From positions 1 through 26,899 of the forward strand of contig JAQGDQ010001749.1 in the NCBI GenBank assembly GCA_030141605.1: a stretch of 26,899 nucleotides of DNA, in the 5' to 3' direction. Every line of letters starts with the position of its first letter. Position 1 is the stretch's first letter. Below are positions 1 to 10,760 of this stretch, piece after piece. The DNA comes from Tubiluchus corallicola. Lineage: Eukaryota > Priapulida > Priapulimorpha > Priapulimorphida > Tubiluchidae. The notes beneath the pieces were generated by a model that was not told the DNA's origin, searched no databases, and saw nothing but the letters and a program-made list of their open reading frames with translations. The position numbers and the translations under genes were made by a program.

Positions 1-146
1 TGATTCTTGATGAAATGGGTCATGCATGCTACAACTAATCTTAATCAGACGACCAAATGAAACACACAATTGCCCTAACGAGCAACAGTAGCAATAGAAA
101 CCATTTCAGTTGTTTCACACTTGTTCAAAGTTTACATATGACTTAC

Positions 147-397
147 CCACAGATCGTGTGACGGCGAGTTCATCTCTAATTTTAATTGAGATGCAATCTT
201 CGTTATCTTCATTCTCCTCCACTGAGGACGTTGTTGCATTCTCCACGAGCTGTTCGTACAAGTCTTTCAAGTCTTTACGAGATCTCAGACTAAATGCCTT
301 AAAGAGCTCCACGAAACCACTAAAATCCAATGCAGTTTGCTGACCTGTATCACTCTGCGCTGTTCCTTCTGAAGCTGATCGCCTTGCTAGAGGTTTC
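147..397 (-). CDS. PLCE1: Exon 18: EF-hand region of PLC-epsilon, first helix
   Basis: Acceptor TTTTACCAG, donor GTGG/GTAAGT (perfect); phase 2 in, phase 1 out (251 nt, residues 909-992). It reads KPLARRSASEGTAQSDTGQQ, then TALDFSGFVELFKAFSLR, then SRKDLKDLYEQLVENATTS and an acidic end (VEENEDNEDCISIKIRDEL). FVELFKAFSLRSRKDLKDL is almost identical to human FVELFKSFSVRSRKDLKDL, the most diagnostic PLCE1 stretch in the window. The next exon, with the remaining EF hands and the X box, is beyond the left edge. Confidence 0.93.
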
Positions 398-855
398 CTG
401 GTAAAACAAGGTCGGAAAATAAAAGCAAATAAGTTACGATAGATCACTGCGCTTCTGCTCATTTGTATTTGTGGAAATTGTAACTGTATATTTTTAGGTG
501 CTGCCATCTATTAACTAATCCTTTTACATTTTACTAGCTAACCTCACCCCTAGTATAATTGTTCGGTCCAGTGAATATGCATACTCACTGGATCTCTCCC
601 TATTTTACAGTAATTGTTTTGTGAAGCCAAGTTTGCATAGGTTACCTATACCTATATATACTGACAGGATTTACTTTCACGTTACTCTCTGTCTCGATCC
701 ACACCTCAGTAGGAAACTTTGCTAAACATCATCCACGTATTAAACAATAAACAGAACTTGCCCAAACAAAGAATTATGAAGGACTGCTTCTCTACTGGAC
801 ATCAATGGCAAAAAAATTAGATGTTGTTTCAAAAACGGTCTTTTCAGAAACTAAC
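398..855. other. Intron 17; no gene, one palindrome
   Basis: AT-rich intron sequence. The only structure seen is the 24-bp near-palindrome at 568-591 (CCAGTGA / TCACTGG arms around ATGCAT, two mismatched pairs). Confidence 0.6.
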
Positions 856-1061
856 CTGTCCTGAAAATTGAAGGTAAGTGTTACAGGTTTTTGTCCCGGA
901 CACTTCATAGGCAGATCCTCGGTGCCGTTTTGGGGCGAATGTGAAAGAGATACTTCTGAAAGCCTCTTGAACTGACCGGTAGGACTGTCCTCCCTCTGTT
1001 TTCCCCGTTTTAGTTTCAAGCTTCCGCTAAGTAACTTTGGAGTGTCTCCAAATTTCCCGTC
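856..1061 (-). CDS. PLCE1: Exon 17: linker between FGGRKW segment and EF hands
   Basis: Acceptor TTGTTTTTAG, donor ACAG/GTTAGT; phase 0 in, phase 2 out (206 nt, residues 841-909). It reads DGKFGDTPKLLSGSLKLK, then RGKQREDSPTGQFKRLSEVS, then LSHSPQNGTEDLPMKCPG and QKPVTLTFNFQDR across the junction. There is no recognisable domain; human PLCE1 also has a long Ser/Pro-rich linker here, so the low conservation is expected. Good splice sites and phases on both sides carry the call. Confidence 0.8.
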
Positions 1062-1262
1062 CTAAAAACAAGACAAGATGGAAAACATTAACAAAAAATG
1101 ATTTGTTAATCAGTCGGTTTAATTAGTTGCCTTAATTAATATTAAAATTTAAAGCTGTTATCAAATCAGTGAATGCATTTCGATCCCATCTTGTGGAATG
1201 TAATCAGTTTCTCAGTTGAAGGTCAAACACCCTAGTATAAAGAAGAAGGGTTACAGACATAA

Positions 1263-1577
1263 CAGTAAATCCTCACTTAACAACTCCCTGGTTAGCGATG
1301 TTTCATTTTAACGACAGCAAATCCTCGCTTGACAACTCCCCGGTTAGGGATGTTTCGTTTTAATGACTGACTCCCCGCTTAGCGACGTTTCATTTTAACG
1401 AGAGCAAATCCTCGCTTAACGACTCCCCGGTTATGGATGTTTCGTTTTAATGACTGCCTCCCCGCTTAGCAACGTTTCATTTTAACGACAGCAAATCCTC
1501 GCTTAACGACTCCCTGGTTAGGGATGTTTCGTTTTAATGACTGACTTCTCACTTAACGACTCCCCGAGGATTTACTG
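1263..1577. mobile_element. pogo/Tc1-like MITE with internal tandem units
   Basis: The ends are inverted: CAGTAAATCCTC at the left and GAGGATTTACTG at the right, followed by TA. The left flank has AA where TA is expected, probably a mutation. The inside is made of alternating 'cctcgcttaacgactcc' and 'gatgtttcgttttaatgac' modules repeated every 87 bp or so. TA target plus CAG ends are typical of Tc1/mariner-pogo derivatives; family not determined. No coding capacity. Confidence 0.6.
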
Positions 1578-1670
1578 TATTAGTAAATACTGCGATTAAA
1601 TGTGTGTTCTTAAATGCAGCTGACTAGCATTAAAATCAGTTCCACAAAATTGTTTACACAAAGTATCAAC

Positions 1671-1829
1671 CTTTAAAGAGCCTCGGCTTAATTTCTTTGT
1701 CAATGTTGGTTTGCTGACACTGCCCACCGTAAAACTTGAGCCTCGTCTAAACCCAAGTGCTGGACCACTTTCAGTTACGCTTGCCGATACAACAAGAGAT
1801 CCAAGAGTCCACTTGCGACCACCAAACAT
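1671..1829 (-). CDS. PLCE1: Exon 16: PLC-epsilon FGGRKW segment and low-complexity linker
   Basis: Acceptor ATTGTTTACAG, donor AAG/GTTGAT; phase 0 in and out (159 nt, 53 codons, residues 788-840). It starts MFGGRKWTLGSLVVSASV, matching human ELFGGRRWS, then a Ser/Thr/Gly-rich stretch TESGPALGFRRGSSFTVG and VSKPTLTKKLSRGSLK. The GTTGAT donor was preferred to GTAAAC at 1652-1657 because only it keeps phase 0 for the next exon. Basic and serine-rich, this is probably a disordered, phosphorylatable linker. Confidence 0.87.
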
Positions 1830-2205
1830 CTGTAAACAATTAAATGTGAAAAACACGCATAATTACAAAAAACATGAAGATTAGTTTAAAATTGTGCTGT
1901 TGTAGGCCATTTTTGTTAGTAAATATTATAAAGTATAGCAAAAAATGGCTGTTAGTTTTGTTTATGAATGTGTTTACTTCAACTGGAAGGCTTACGATTC
2001 TACGTTAGGTTTGGTGTTGTTCAAAAAATCTTTAAATGCAAGTTAAGGAGAAATTAAAGACAAGTTTGTTTGCATTTATTTTGCAAAACACAACTTGACT
2101 TTGATGATTATACCCTTAAATAAATCATAGTATCCATTTTTGTGGAGAAGTTGCGACTTCAAAATTGTAGAAATGTTGTCAAGAAGTCACCATTTAAATT
2201 TTAAA

Positions 2206-4310
2206 ACGGAAAATATCAAGTACATCTACAAAATACAGGTACAAAATTTTAAAATGGAAAATATCAAGTACAGCTACAAAATACAGGTACAAAATTTTAA
2301 AATGGAACGTATCAGGTAGATCTACAAAATACAGGTGGACAAAATTAAAAAACGGAACATATCAAGTACATCTACAAAATACAGGTACAAAATTTTAAAA
2401 TGGAACGTATCAGGTACATCTACAAAATACAGGTGGACAAAATTAAAAAACGGAACATATCAGGTACATCTACAAAATACAGGTGGACAACATCTACAAA
2501 ATACAGGTGGACAAAATTATAAAATGGAACGTATCAGGTACATCTACAAAATACAGGTGGAAAAAATTATAAAATGGAACGTATCAGGTACATCTACAAA
2601 ATACAGGTGGGCAAAATTATAAAACGGAACATATCAGGTGCATCTACAAAATACAGGTGGAAAAAATTATAAAACGGAACATATCAAGTACATCTACAAA
2701 ATACAGGTGGAAAAAATTATAAAACGGAACATATCAAGTACATCTACAAAATACAGGTACAAAATTTTAAAATGGAACATATCAGGTACATCTACAAAAT
2801 ACAGGTGGACAAAATTATAAAATGGAATGTATCAGGTGCATCTACAAAATACAGGTGGACAAAATTATAAAATGGAATGTATCAGGTACATCTACAAAAT
2901 ACAGGTGGACAAAATTATAAAACGGAACATATCAGGTACATCTACAAAATACAGGTGGACAAAATTATAAAACGGAACATATCAGGTACATCTACAAAAT
3001 ACAGGTGAACAAAATTATAAAACGGAACATATCAGGTACATCTACAAAATACAGGTGGACAAAATTATAAAACGGAACATATCAGGTACATCTACAAAAT
3101 ACAGGTGGACAAAATTATAAAACGGAACGTATCAGGTACATCTACAAAATACAGGTGGACAAAATTATAAAACGGAACGTATCAGGTGCATCTACAAAAT
3201 ACAGGTGGACAAAATTATAAAACGGAACGTATCAGGTGCATCTACAAAATACAGGTGGACAAAATTATAAAACGGAACGTATCAGGTGCATCTACAAAAT
3301 ACAGGTGGACAAAATTATAAAATGGAATGTATCAGGTGCATCTACAAAATACAGGTGGACAAAATTATAAAATGGAATGTATCAGGTACATCTACAAAAT
3401 ACAGGTGGACAAAATTATAAAACGGAACATATCAGGTACATCTACAAAATACAGGTGGACAAAATTATAAAACGGAACATATCAGGTACATCTACAAAAT
3501 ACAGGTGAACAAAATTATAAAACGGAACATATCAGGTACATCTACAAAATACAGGTGGACAAAATTATAAAACGGAACATATCAGGTACATCTACAAAAT
3601 ACAGGTGGACAAAATTATAAAACGGAACATATCAGGTACATCTACAAAATACAGGTGGACAAAATTATAAAACGAACATACAGGTACATCTACAAAATAC
3701 AGGTGGACAAAATTATAAAACGGAACATATCAGGTACATTACAAAATACAGGTGGACAAAATTATAAAACGGAACATATCAGGTACATCTACAAAATACA
3801 GGTGGACAAAATTATAAAACGGAACATATCAGGTACATCTACAAAATACAGGTGGACAAAATTATAAAACGGAACATATCAGGTACATCTACAAAATACA
3901 GGTGGACAAAATTATAAAACGGAACATATCAGGTACATCTACAAAATACAGGTGGAAAAAATTAAAAAATGGAACGTATCAGGTACATCTACAAAATACA
4001 GGTGGACAAAATTATAAAACGGAACATATCAGGTACATCTACAAAATACAGGTGGACAAAATTATAAAACGGAACATATCAGGTACATCTACAAAATACA
4101 GGTGGACAAAATTATAAAACGGAACATATCAGGTACATGTACAAAATACAGGTGGACAAAATTATAAAACGGAACATATCAGGTACATCTACAAAATACA
4201 GGTGAACAAAATTATAAAACGGAACATATCAGGTACATCTACAAAATACAGGTGGACAAAATTATAAAACGGAACATATCAGGTACATGTACAAAATACA
4301 AGGGGACAAA
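2206..4310. repeat. 50-bp minisatellite, about 42 copies
   Basis: Unit of 50 bp built on 'tctacaaaatacaggtgg' + 'acaaaattataaaacgg' + 'aacatatcaggtaca'. Variants (AATGGAATGT, AACGGAACGT, GGTGAAC) recur in order 500 bp apart: 2821-3120 and 3321-3620 carry the same series, so a ten-unit block was duplicated. Copies at the left end carry 'aggtacaaaatttt' instead and look older. On the gene's strand each unit contains a pyrimidine-containing stretch ending TTTTGTAG. It fills most of the intron between exons 15 and 16. Confidence 0.95.
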
Positions 4311-4408
4311 ATACAATATAAAATACCAAGTAAAGCTGTAATACCAAGATTTGTACTAATCACATAATACTAAGTATTGAAACTCTATTAAGAAAAGTTA
4401 TAACAGAC

Positions 4409-4569
4409 CTTGATGGCATCAGCTGGAGTTGGGCCCTGGCAAAGTTCACCATCATAAAACATTGACAAATACTGATCTTTTAGCCACTGAATTCTCTGGT
4501 CAGTGAGTTTGCTTTGACCATAGAGGGCATTTACCACACTGCTTAGACCATCGTACCACAAACATGCAC
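4409..4569 (-). CDS. PLCE1: Exon 15: PH C-terminal helix and start of EF-hand region
   Basis: Acceptor TTTCTATAG, donor AAG/GTCTGT; phase 1 in, phase 0 out (161 nt, residues 734-787). It reads ACLWYDGLSSVVNALYGQ, then SKLTDQRIQWLKDQYLSMF, then YDGELCQGPTPADAIK. W..GL......L is the C-terminal PH helix of PLCs, and QWLKDQYLSMF corresponds to QWLRKQYVSLY of human PLCE1, followed by GPT.A.A. Orthology is strong. It lies immediately beyond the 2-kb 50-bp array of the following intron. Confidence 0.92.
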
Positions 4570-5047
4570 CTATAGAAAAAAAGCAATAATGTGACTAAAA
4601 AGGTGCCAACAGCTAATCACTTTATAAGCTACTTAAGGTGTATAATGTAACACCTATTACATATAATATTTATATAATTTCATAAAATAAACCCGTTTCA
4701 ACTCAGTGGTCTCTCTGAGAAAAGATGATATACTCACGTCCAAACTGTAGTTAAGAAACCTCTGCCAATCCAGTGGCACAGAGGCATAGCCTTGCAAATG
4801 AACTAGGTTGCTGTCTTGCCATAAGCATAAAGATAAGCATAGGTAACACAACTGAAGGATTTCACTTTGTAGTTTGTTAAATTGTACAAAAACATCATTT
4901 TATTCTTATTCTGATTCAACAAACTTAAAAACTTTTTAAAGAGCGGGTCTAAACTTGGACAGAAGAAAACAGGACAGAACCTGAACGGGAAAAACTGGAC
5001 ATCGATCCACAAGGAAGGAAGCGGAGTATCCGCCTACATTTGCTTAC
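4570..5047. other. Intron 14; nothing recognisable
   Basis: AT-rich sequence without repeats, open frames of note or transposon ends. A purine-rich stretch lies at about 4955-5030. Confidence 0.5.
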
Positions 5048-5260
5048 CGTGACTAGGAAGAATAAAACGCAAAGATCGGTTATCGGATAGATTTGTTCCA
5101 TAAACCAATGTCAGACATTTCATTTCCATGGTAACCTCATCAAAACCATGCCGTCTGGAAACTGCAGCTGCATCAACACTGACATCTTCACACAGAACAT
5201 CTTTGACATAGGTTAGTTCAACATAGCCATCTTCTAAACCATTCAAGCAAATTTCCCCAC
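5048..5260 (-). CDS. PLCE1: Exon 14: PH-like region, third part
   Basis: Acceptor CAAATTACAG, donor CACG/GTAAGC; phase 1 in and out (213 nt, residues 663-734). It reads GEICLNGLEDGYVELTYVKD, then VLCEDVSVDAAAVSRRHGF, then MKCLTLVYGTNLSDNRSLRF, ending ILPSHG. Human PLCE1 has a matching [20 protein letters not shown]. Strand-rich and Ser/Asp-punctuated, it fits the last strands of a PLC PH fold, although that fold is divergent in PLC-epsilon. Confidence 0.9.
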
Positions 5261-5326
5261 CTGTAATTTGAAAATTATTAATGAAGAAACAGAAAATTCA
5301 AGTTCGCCAATGTGTTAACAATCTCA

Positions 5327-5740
5327 TTTTTTTTAGATTAGATTAGATATAGTTTATTCTTCAAGAACATAACTCCCACGTAGATTTCATAGAATATAAA
5401 TTTTTAGGCATTATATAACATAAAAATTATAATAAACTTACAAGGCTTTTAGACATTTTTAAAAAGCTACTGCCACAAGACATAATAAAACATGGAAAAG
5501 TACTACAGATGATAAAAATGGTTTTGCTAACAGAGTGTATGTTTTTGCCATATAGAAATTTTATTGGATCTGATTTATTCTATTATATAAGGTGCATGCT
5601 GCCACGATAAATATTTTCCTGTATCGTACGGTACGCATTTTTGGAAGCAGAAAATGTGTGAAACTTCTGCTGAATGGCTGTTCATTAGGTGTGCAATTAT
5701 GCACTTCATTTACTTAGCTAAATTTTGAAAAGGCAAAACT
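5327..5740 (-). mobile_element. Probable LINE or SINE 3' end
   Basis: On the minus strand the sequence ends ...GAATAAACTATATCTAATCTAA and an A run (5327-5360 in plus coordinates). A poly(A)-signal-like motif followed by a short TCTAA repeat is the usual 3' tail of CR1/L2-type retroelements. The upstream boundary is a guess; no reading frame survives. Confidence 0.4.
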
Positions 5741-5751
5741 GGAAGCTGTAG

Positions 5752-6604
5752 CACTAAAACATAATTACAATGAACTACAAACAAACTACAATGAATGAGC
5801 AATCTAAAATATAATTACAACGAACTACAAACAAGCTACAATGAATGAGCAATCTAAAACAAGATTACAATGAACTACAAACAAACTACAATGAAAGAGC
5901 AATCTAAATCATGATTACAATGAACTACAAACAAACTACAATGAATGAGCAATCTAAATCATGATTACAATGAACTACAAACAAACTACAATGAATGAGC
6001 AATCTAAAACATGATTATAATGAACTACAAACAAACTACAATGAAAGAGCAATCTAAAACATGATTACAATGAACTACAAACAAACTACAATGAAAGAGC
6101 AATCTAAAACATGATTACAATGAACTACAAACAAACTACAATGAAAGAGCAATCTAAAACATGATTACAATGAACTACAAACAAACTACAATGAAAGAGC
6201 AATCTAAAACACAACTACAATGAACTACAAACAAGCTACAATGAATGAGCAATCTAAAACACAACTACAATGAACTACAAACAAGCTACAATGAATGAGC
6301 AATCTAAAACACAACTACAATGAACTACAAACAAACTACAATGAATGAGCAATCTAAAACACAACTACAATGAACTACAAACAAACTACAATGAAAGAGC
6401 AATCTAAAACATGATTACAATGAACTACAAACAAACTACAATGAATGAGCAATCTAAAACACAACTACAATGAACTACAAACAAACTACAATGAATGAGC
6501 AATCTAAAACACAACTACAATGAACTACAAACAAGCTACAATGAATGAGCGATCTAAAACACAAATACAATGAACTACAAACAAACTACAATGAGTGAGC
6601 AATT
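5752..6604. repeat. Second 50-bp minisatellite, about 17 copies
   Basis: Unit of 50 bp built on 'atgaatgagcaatctaaaac' + 'atgattacaatgaac' + 'tacaaacaaactaca', unrelated in sequence to the 2206-4310 array although of the same length. Sub-variants (AATGAATG/AATGAAAG; ATGATTACAA/ACAACTACAA) are clustered, showing local spreading. A last degenerate unit runs into the donor of exon 13. Confidence 0.95.
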
Positions 6605-6613
6605 ATAGCATAC

Positions 6614-6742
6614 CTGACTGATACTTTGCTATAAAACCGGGAGAAAGAGGGACGCTGGCATCACCAGTGAGTACATAATCAACAGCACTGCTGCCACGTA
6701 GTGCACTCCACGTAGTTTTACACCATGTCAATGTAGCATTAC
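6614..6742 (-). CDS. PLCE1: Exon 13: PH-like region, second part
   Basis: Acceptor TCATATAG, donor CAG/GTATGC; phase 1 in and out (129 nt, residues 620-663). It reads NATLTWCKTTWSALRG, then SSAVDYVLTGDASVPLS, then PGFIAKYQS. Human PLCE1 has NSTLTWVKPTTAS at this position. The donor lies at the very edge of the 50-bp tandem array that fills the next intron: array-like sequence stops about 9 bp from the exon. Confidence 0.88.
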
Positions 6743-6768
6743 CTATATGATTAAAACAGCAAATACAT

Positions 6769-7290
6769 ACGGTGATACCTTGAGATATGAAATTAATTCG
6801 CTCCGGGGGGGGGGGGGGCTTTCGTATCTTAGAATTTTCGTATTATGAGACAAGATTTTAGCCTATAAACCTATAAATGACGTAATTCGGTCCAGCCGCC
6901 CCCCCCCCCAAAACAGTCGTATAAAGTGTAAATATTGTACCCACGCAAAAGAAATATGTTCATTAATGACAACATAATAATTTACATAAATGTTAAAAAA
7001 CAATGAGAAAATAATAATGAATGTTGTTACGAATAATGACACTTTTCCTTTCAAGTCGGGCAGATGTGCCAAAGGGTGGTGTCAGGTGAGCTTTCACGTG
7101 CTTTGCACAATAACGTGTTCACGTGATGCTACGAAATGCATTCTGGGAGGACCGCTGTCGGGCGGCACTTTCGATTTTCGTTTTCGTATCTTGAATATTT
7201 TTTTGTTAAATGGGACGGGAATTTCTTGTAAGCCCGATTCGTATTCTGAATTTTTCATATAATAGGGTTTTTGTAAGTCGTGGTTCCATT
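6769..7290. mobile_element. Degenerate DNA-transposon-like repeat with poly-G and poly-C tracts
   Basis: Starts 'gataccttgagatatgaaa', contains a G run (6804-6819) and a C run (6898-6909), repeated 'ttcgtatctt' motifs, and ends '...gtaagtcgtggttcc', which inverted (GGAACCACGACTTAC) roughly mirrors the start. This looks like an old palindromic repeat; exact ends and family not determined. Confidence 0.4.
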
Positions 7291-7547
7291 CTATATATTG
7301 TTATGATATGTTTGAGTAGTAGTTTTCGCGTTGACAGAAACAACACAACAAATTTACGTTGTTAAATTACATACAATGCAAAATTTTATGAACTTCAAAT
7401 AATTTGGATTAGTTTTTTTTTCTTTTTTCTTTTTTTAGCTTTTTCTAGGTTATCAGTTAATCAAGAATACATTAGGAATAAGCACTAATATAACATGAGT
7501 TCAATAAAGAACCAAAAATTTAAGACACTGAGAACGTAAGTTCATAC

Positions 7548-7623
7548 CTCTTTCCAATTTAAGATAGCACATGGCTGATTTGTCCTCATCCCAATGTATG
7601 GCTGATATGCCATGATGTAAACA
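7548..7623 (-). CDS. PLCE1: Exon 12: PH-like region, first strand
   Basis: Acceptor CTTTTATAG, donor GAG/GTATGA; phase 0 in, phase 1 out (76 nt, residues 595-620). It reads CLHHGISAIHWDEDKSAMC, then YLKLERG. Human PLCE1 has GATVIHYDQD...ARCFLQL here. This short exon is too small to be found by length alone; orthology, splice sites and phase on both sides support it. Confidence 0.87.
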
Positions 7624-7836
7624 CTATAAAAGAGGTACAATGCCATAATAATCAATGTTACTTTTGCACGCTGATCAGTATTTCACATTAGCATAAGAGT
7701 TAATCATTTTGGCATAAAACATTGGCAGCCAGAAGAGTTAGAATTGTATTACCAGCTGTGTAATTCATTTTCTTCTGTTAATTTAGACTTCTAGAAAATT
7801 CAGCAACATTAAAATCTCTTAGAAAAATGATTTCAC

Positions 7837-7978
7837 CTGCAAATTGTGAAGATTTAACTTTGACGGTTTTGATGGAATGAACGAGATGCCGTGAGTGGGT
7901 GTGGGATCACGAATCGGTTGATAATCGATCGTCGATAAATCATAATCACTTTCATCACTATCTGAATCGTCACTGGAG
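7837..7978 (-). CDS. PLCE1: Exon 11: acidic serine-rich linker before the PH region
   Basis: Acceptor TTGTGCTTTAG, donor CAG/GTGAAA; phase 2 in, phase 0 out (142 nt, residues 547-594). It begins SSDDSDSDESDYDLSTIDY, an acidic run with several S-D/E sites typical of casein kinase 2 targets, then QPIRDPTPTHGISFIPSKPS and KLNLHNLQ. Human PLCE1 has a similar acidic stretch (LLDSDNDIFEQ) at this place, and LHNLQ aligns with its VHQFLLQG. Probably a flexible linker; no catalytic residue is expected. Confidence 0.85.
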
Positions 7979-8267
7979 CTAAAGCACAAAAACTTGCATT
8001 TCTATAACCCATAAAAAATGCTCACAGCACATTCTGCTCACAAAAATAAAACCTCAACAAAACATAAAATGTATGTTCTCACAATAATGCAAAAATCGTA
8101 AAATTGGCCAGTTCTAACCTGAGAATGCTGTAAAAATGTTAGCCACGACTGTCTTTAGCTACGTTAATTTAGAACATTCTATTTTAGGATGTTCTTAGAG
8201 TCCAATAGCTTTTGCTAGTCTGCATATTGACAAACAAAATTAAATGCTAATATATTAAATACATTAA

Positions 8268-8815
8268 AGGAAGACCGGACGATTGTTTAAACTCAATCTC
8301 ATTTTAATTTACTGTCCAAAATATACATTCTCTTGCCTATAAAAGTTAACAATTGTTCTTTATATTTGAATAATTAGCTTAGAAGGTTAACTAACGGCAA
8401 CCAAACACGGCTATTGCTTACGTCAGAAACTAACCACAGTTTGTGCAGTGGCAGGCATCTTCCCTTGCGCGTCTAGCACATTTGCATAAGAGTTACAGTA
8501 CTGCTTAAACGCATGATGTCACGAAAAATGGGCTTTACATCATGTGACGTCAGAAACTAACACTGCAGTTCATGATCATGTTTACCACGGTACCGCATTC
8601 TATTTGTCGGCCACGTGAATGTGACAAAAAGGCGCCGTTACCGATCTTAGTAGATTCACTGAGCCGTGCGTAACTTTGAAAGTTTAACGAAATTTGAGTA
8701 TCCGAGGTAATTATTATTTAATCTAAGCTTTGATTTTAAAAAGCTATTGTAGTTTTCAATATTTTAGAGCATTCTTTATTCTGAACTAATGTTTACATAA
8801 TCATCCGGTTTTCCT
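8268..8815. mobile_element. 548-bp MITE flanked by TAA (PIF/Harbinger-like), copy 1
   Basis: The left end AGGAAGACCGGACGATT and right end AATCATCCGGTTTTCCT are inverted repeats; both flanks are TAA (8265-8267 and 8816-8818). A three-base TAA/TTA target fits PIF/Harbinger. Inside, 'cgtcagaaactaacca' and 'cgtcagaaactaacac' form a partial internal repeat. No transposase. A shorter inverted relative lies at 16053-16450 in the same gene. Confidence 0.65.
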
Positions 8816-9080
8816 TAAAATATAACTCGAAATTCTATCAGGCCCGCCAAAGAAAGTTAGCACTTTTTCACATTTCCATTTATAAGATTTTACTCTTTTA
8901 GTTTACTGTAAAAATCGGTTGAAATAATTTTCCAAAAAACATCCACATGTCTTGGGAGACTACTTGAATTAGTTATAATGTTAAATAGCTCAAGCTCTGT
9001 TTGTTTTTGCAGTAAATATTATTAAAATTGGAAACATCAGAGCAACACTTCATGTAAAAAGTTAGAGTAAAAAATCTTAC

Positions 9081-9265
9081 AATTTAGCAATTTCACGGAG
9101 ACACTGGTTTTTTTCCAACGCGTCTTTTCGTTGCTTGGAATGTTTATGAAACACATCAATGTCATTCATTATAATATGCGCTTGTTCCATTTTCTGTACA
9201 TTAATCAATCCACCCACCCCTATACGTGTCATGAAGTGGTCCTGGCCGTGATAATCAGACACAAA
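9081..9265 (-). CDS. PLCE1: Exon 10: end of CDC25 domain
   Basis: Acceptor AATTTCAG, donor TT/GTAAGA; phase 0 in, phase 2 out (185 nt, residues 486-547). It reads FVSDYHGQDHFMTRIG, then VGGLINVQKMEQAHIIMND, then a charged helix with HKHSKQRKDALEKNQCL. Human PLCE1 has FVADYSGQDNFLQRVG with GL and a KE pair after it, so orthology is clear. The charged tail leads into the acidic linker of the next exon. Confidence 0.92.
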
Positions 9266-9330
9266 CTGAAATTACAATGCATATTAACTGCTTTTACATC
9301 ATTTTTTACTAAACAAACATTGAAACTACA

Positions 9331-9392
9331 CACGTGCACGCACACACACGCGCGCACACACACACACGTACGCACGCACACACACACACACA
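9331..9392. repeat. CA microsatellite
   Basis: Interrupted (CA)n with CG interruptions ('cacgcgcgcacacac', 'acgtacgcacgcac'). Confidence 0.9.
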
Positions 9393-9710
9393 GAATAAAT
9401 TTCAGCAGCGAATGTGAGTAGATGCCACAAAGAATTTATGAAACTGAATTACAAAACACAAGCTTAATATTGAAGATTTTCTTTGAACACACTCCTATTA
9501 TACCAACTCATTACGACAAATCACTAATGAAATGAGGCATCAGTACCAAATACGTATATAAGATGAAAACAACAAGTTGTTATTTTGCCAGCCTTTCTGA
9601 CTTAGTGGTAATTCATGTTTTAGTGTGGAGGGCAGGTAAACACATCAACGTAAGCAGGTAAACAATAAACACATCAGGAAAAGGTATAGTCTACAGAACT
9701 CCTTGAAATG

Positions 9711-9815
9711 TGAACAAAAGACTTTCCCATATTCTCCTTGAAATGTGAACAAAAGACTTTCCCATATTCTCCTTGAAATGTGAAGAAAAAACTTTCCTAT
9801 ATTTTCCAATGCTTA
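9711..9815. repeat. 35-bp tandem repeat, three copies
   Basis: Unit 'ccttgaaatgtgaacaaaag' + 'actttcccatattct'; the first two copies are identical, the third diverged. It lies in the intron between exons 9 and 10. Confidence 0.85.
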
Positions 9816-9955
9816 TATTGTGACACAACAAATTACTCTAATACTGCAAACCACAACTGCTAAAAATCATTAAATTAATTGTTAATTTACATTTAATTTA
9901 TTTTATTCTACAACTTTTTACTATTTTTGAACCAAAATAAAGTAAAACTTGTTAC

Positions 9956-10057
9956 CTCTACAGTTTTGCCATCGTCGTGCGGCAGAACAACTAGACTGGG
10001 CAAGTTGGAAAAGATGAGGCTCAGATCTCGGAGAAAGCTGCCAAAAAACGGAACCAC
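9956..10057 (-). CDS. PLCE1: Exon 9: CDC25/RasGEF domain, block 4
   Basis: Acceptor TGTTTCCAG, donor GAG/GTAACA; phase 0 in and out (102 nt, 34 codons, residues 452-485). It reads VVPFFGSFLRDLSLIF, then SNLPSLVVLPHDDGKTVE. VVPFFGSFLRDL is the RasGEF block usually written PFLG.YL.DL; human PLCE1 has VVPFCGVFLKEL. The loop after it is short, as in PLC-epsilon proteins. Confidence 0.9.
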
Positions 10058-10638
10058 CTGGAAACAAACGTGAACATTGAAAAAATAGCAACAAGCAAAC
10101 GTGTAAACATGATAATTAAAGTGATGAATTAATGCGTTAATTAAACTGTTGAAGTAATGAGTTAACTAAAGTGTTGCTTTTACAGCTTGTTTGTAATCTG
10201 CTGTGCTGTACAGAAAAATGAACCTGCACGAAGAAACACAGCCATTTTGTTTATGACTCGGTATTAAAACCCGAAAATTGTAAATAATTAAAAGCAGGAG
10301 GGTAACAAAGCTGCAGACGCATTCCTTGTTTCTGAGCAAATATTATAAAAAATTCACGCACAAAAATTTTGAGCAGCTCTGCTACAAACTCCATTTTTTA
10401 TCCCGCAAGCTGCACGTGTGAGTGGATGGAAAATCTTTAAAACTAATTGATCTTCCAGTTAAGATAACAATTTACGTGGATTGGTATGTTTGTAGATACG
10501 TCACACCTTCAATTGTTTCCCAGCTGCAAATTTATGTCAGCCAAACTTACCAAACAGAATTGCTTGATGATCTTAAAAGCAAACGTCAAAGACAAGATCA
10601 TTTGGTGCCTCATAGACAACATAAAAACGATCTTTTTT
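10058..10638. other. Right part of intron 8; nothing recognisable
   Basis: AT-rich, with no exon fitting the required phase 0 to 0 and no repeat structure apart from the duplication that follows. Confidence 0.5.
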
Positions 10639-10760
10639 CTTATCAGTGCAGCGTATCAGATTTGCCATTTTTAGTCTCAGTGTCATTATAAAATAATTTC
10701 TTACCAGTACAGCATATCAGATTTGCCATTTTTGGTCTCAGTGTCATTATAAAATAATGT
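10639..10760. repeat. 61-bp tandem duplication
   Basis: Two copies of 'cttatcagtgcagcgtatca' + 'gatttgccatttttagtctc' + 'agtgtcattataaaataattt', differing at a few positions. Confidence 0.85.

Noticed and set aside
2335-4117. Plus-strand open frames with repeated peptides (KYRW, QNTGGQ)
   Set aside because: They are readings of the 50-bp minisatellite; 50 is not a multiple of three, frames rotate, and there is no gene context.
5752-6604. CRISPR-like array
   Set aside because: Units are contiguous near-identical copies without unique spacers, in an animal intron.
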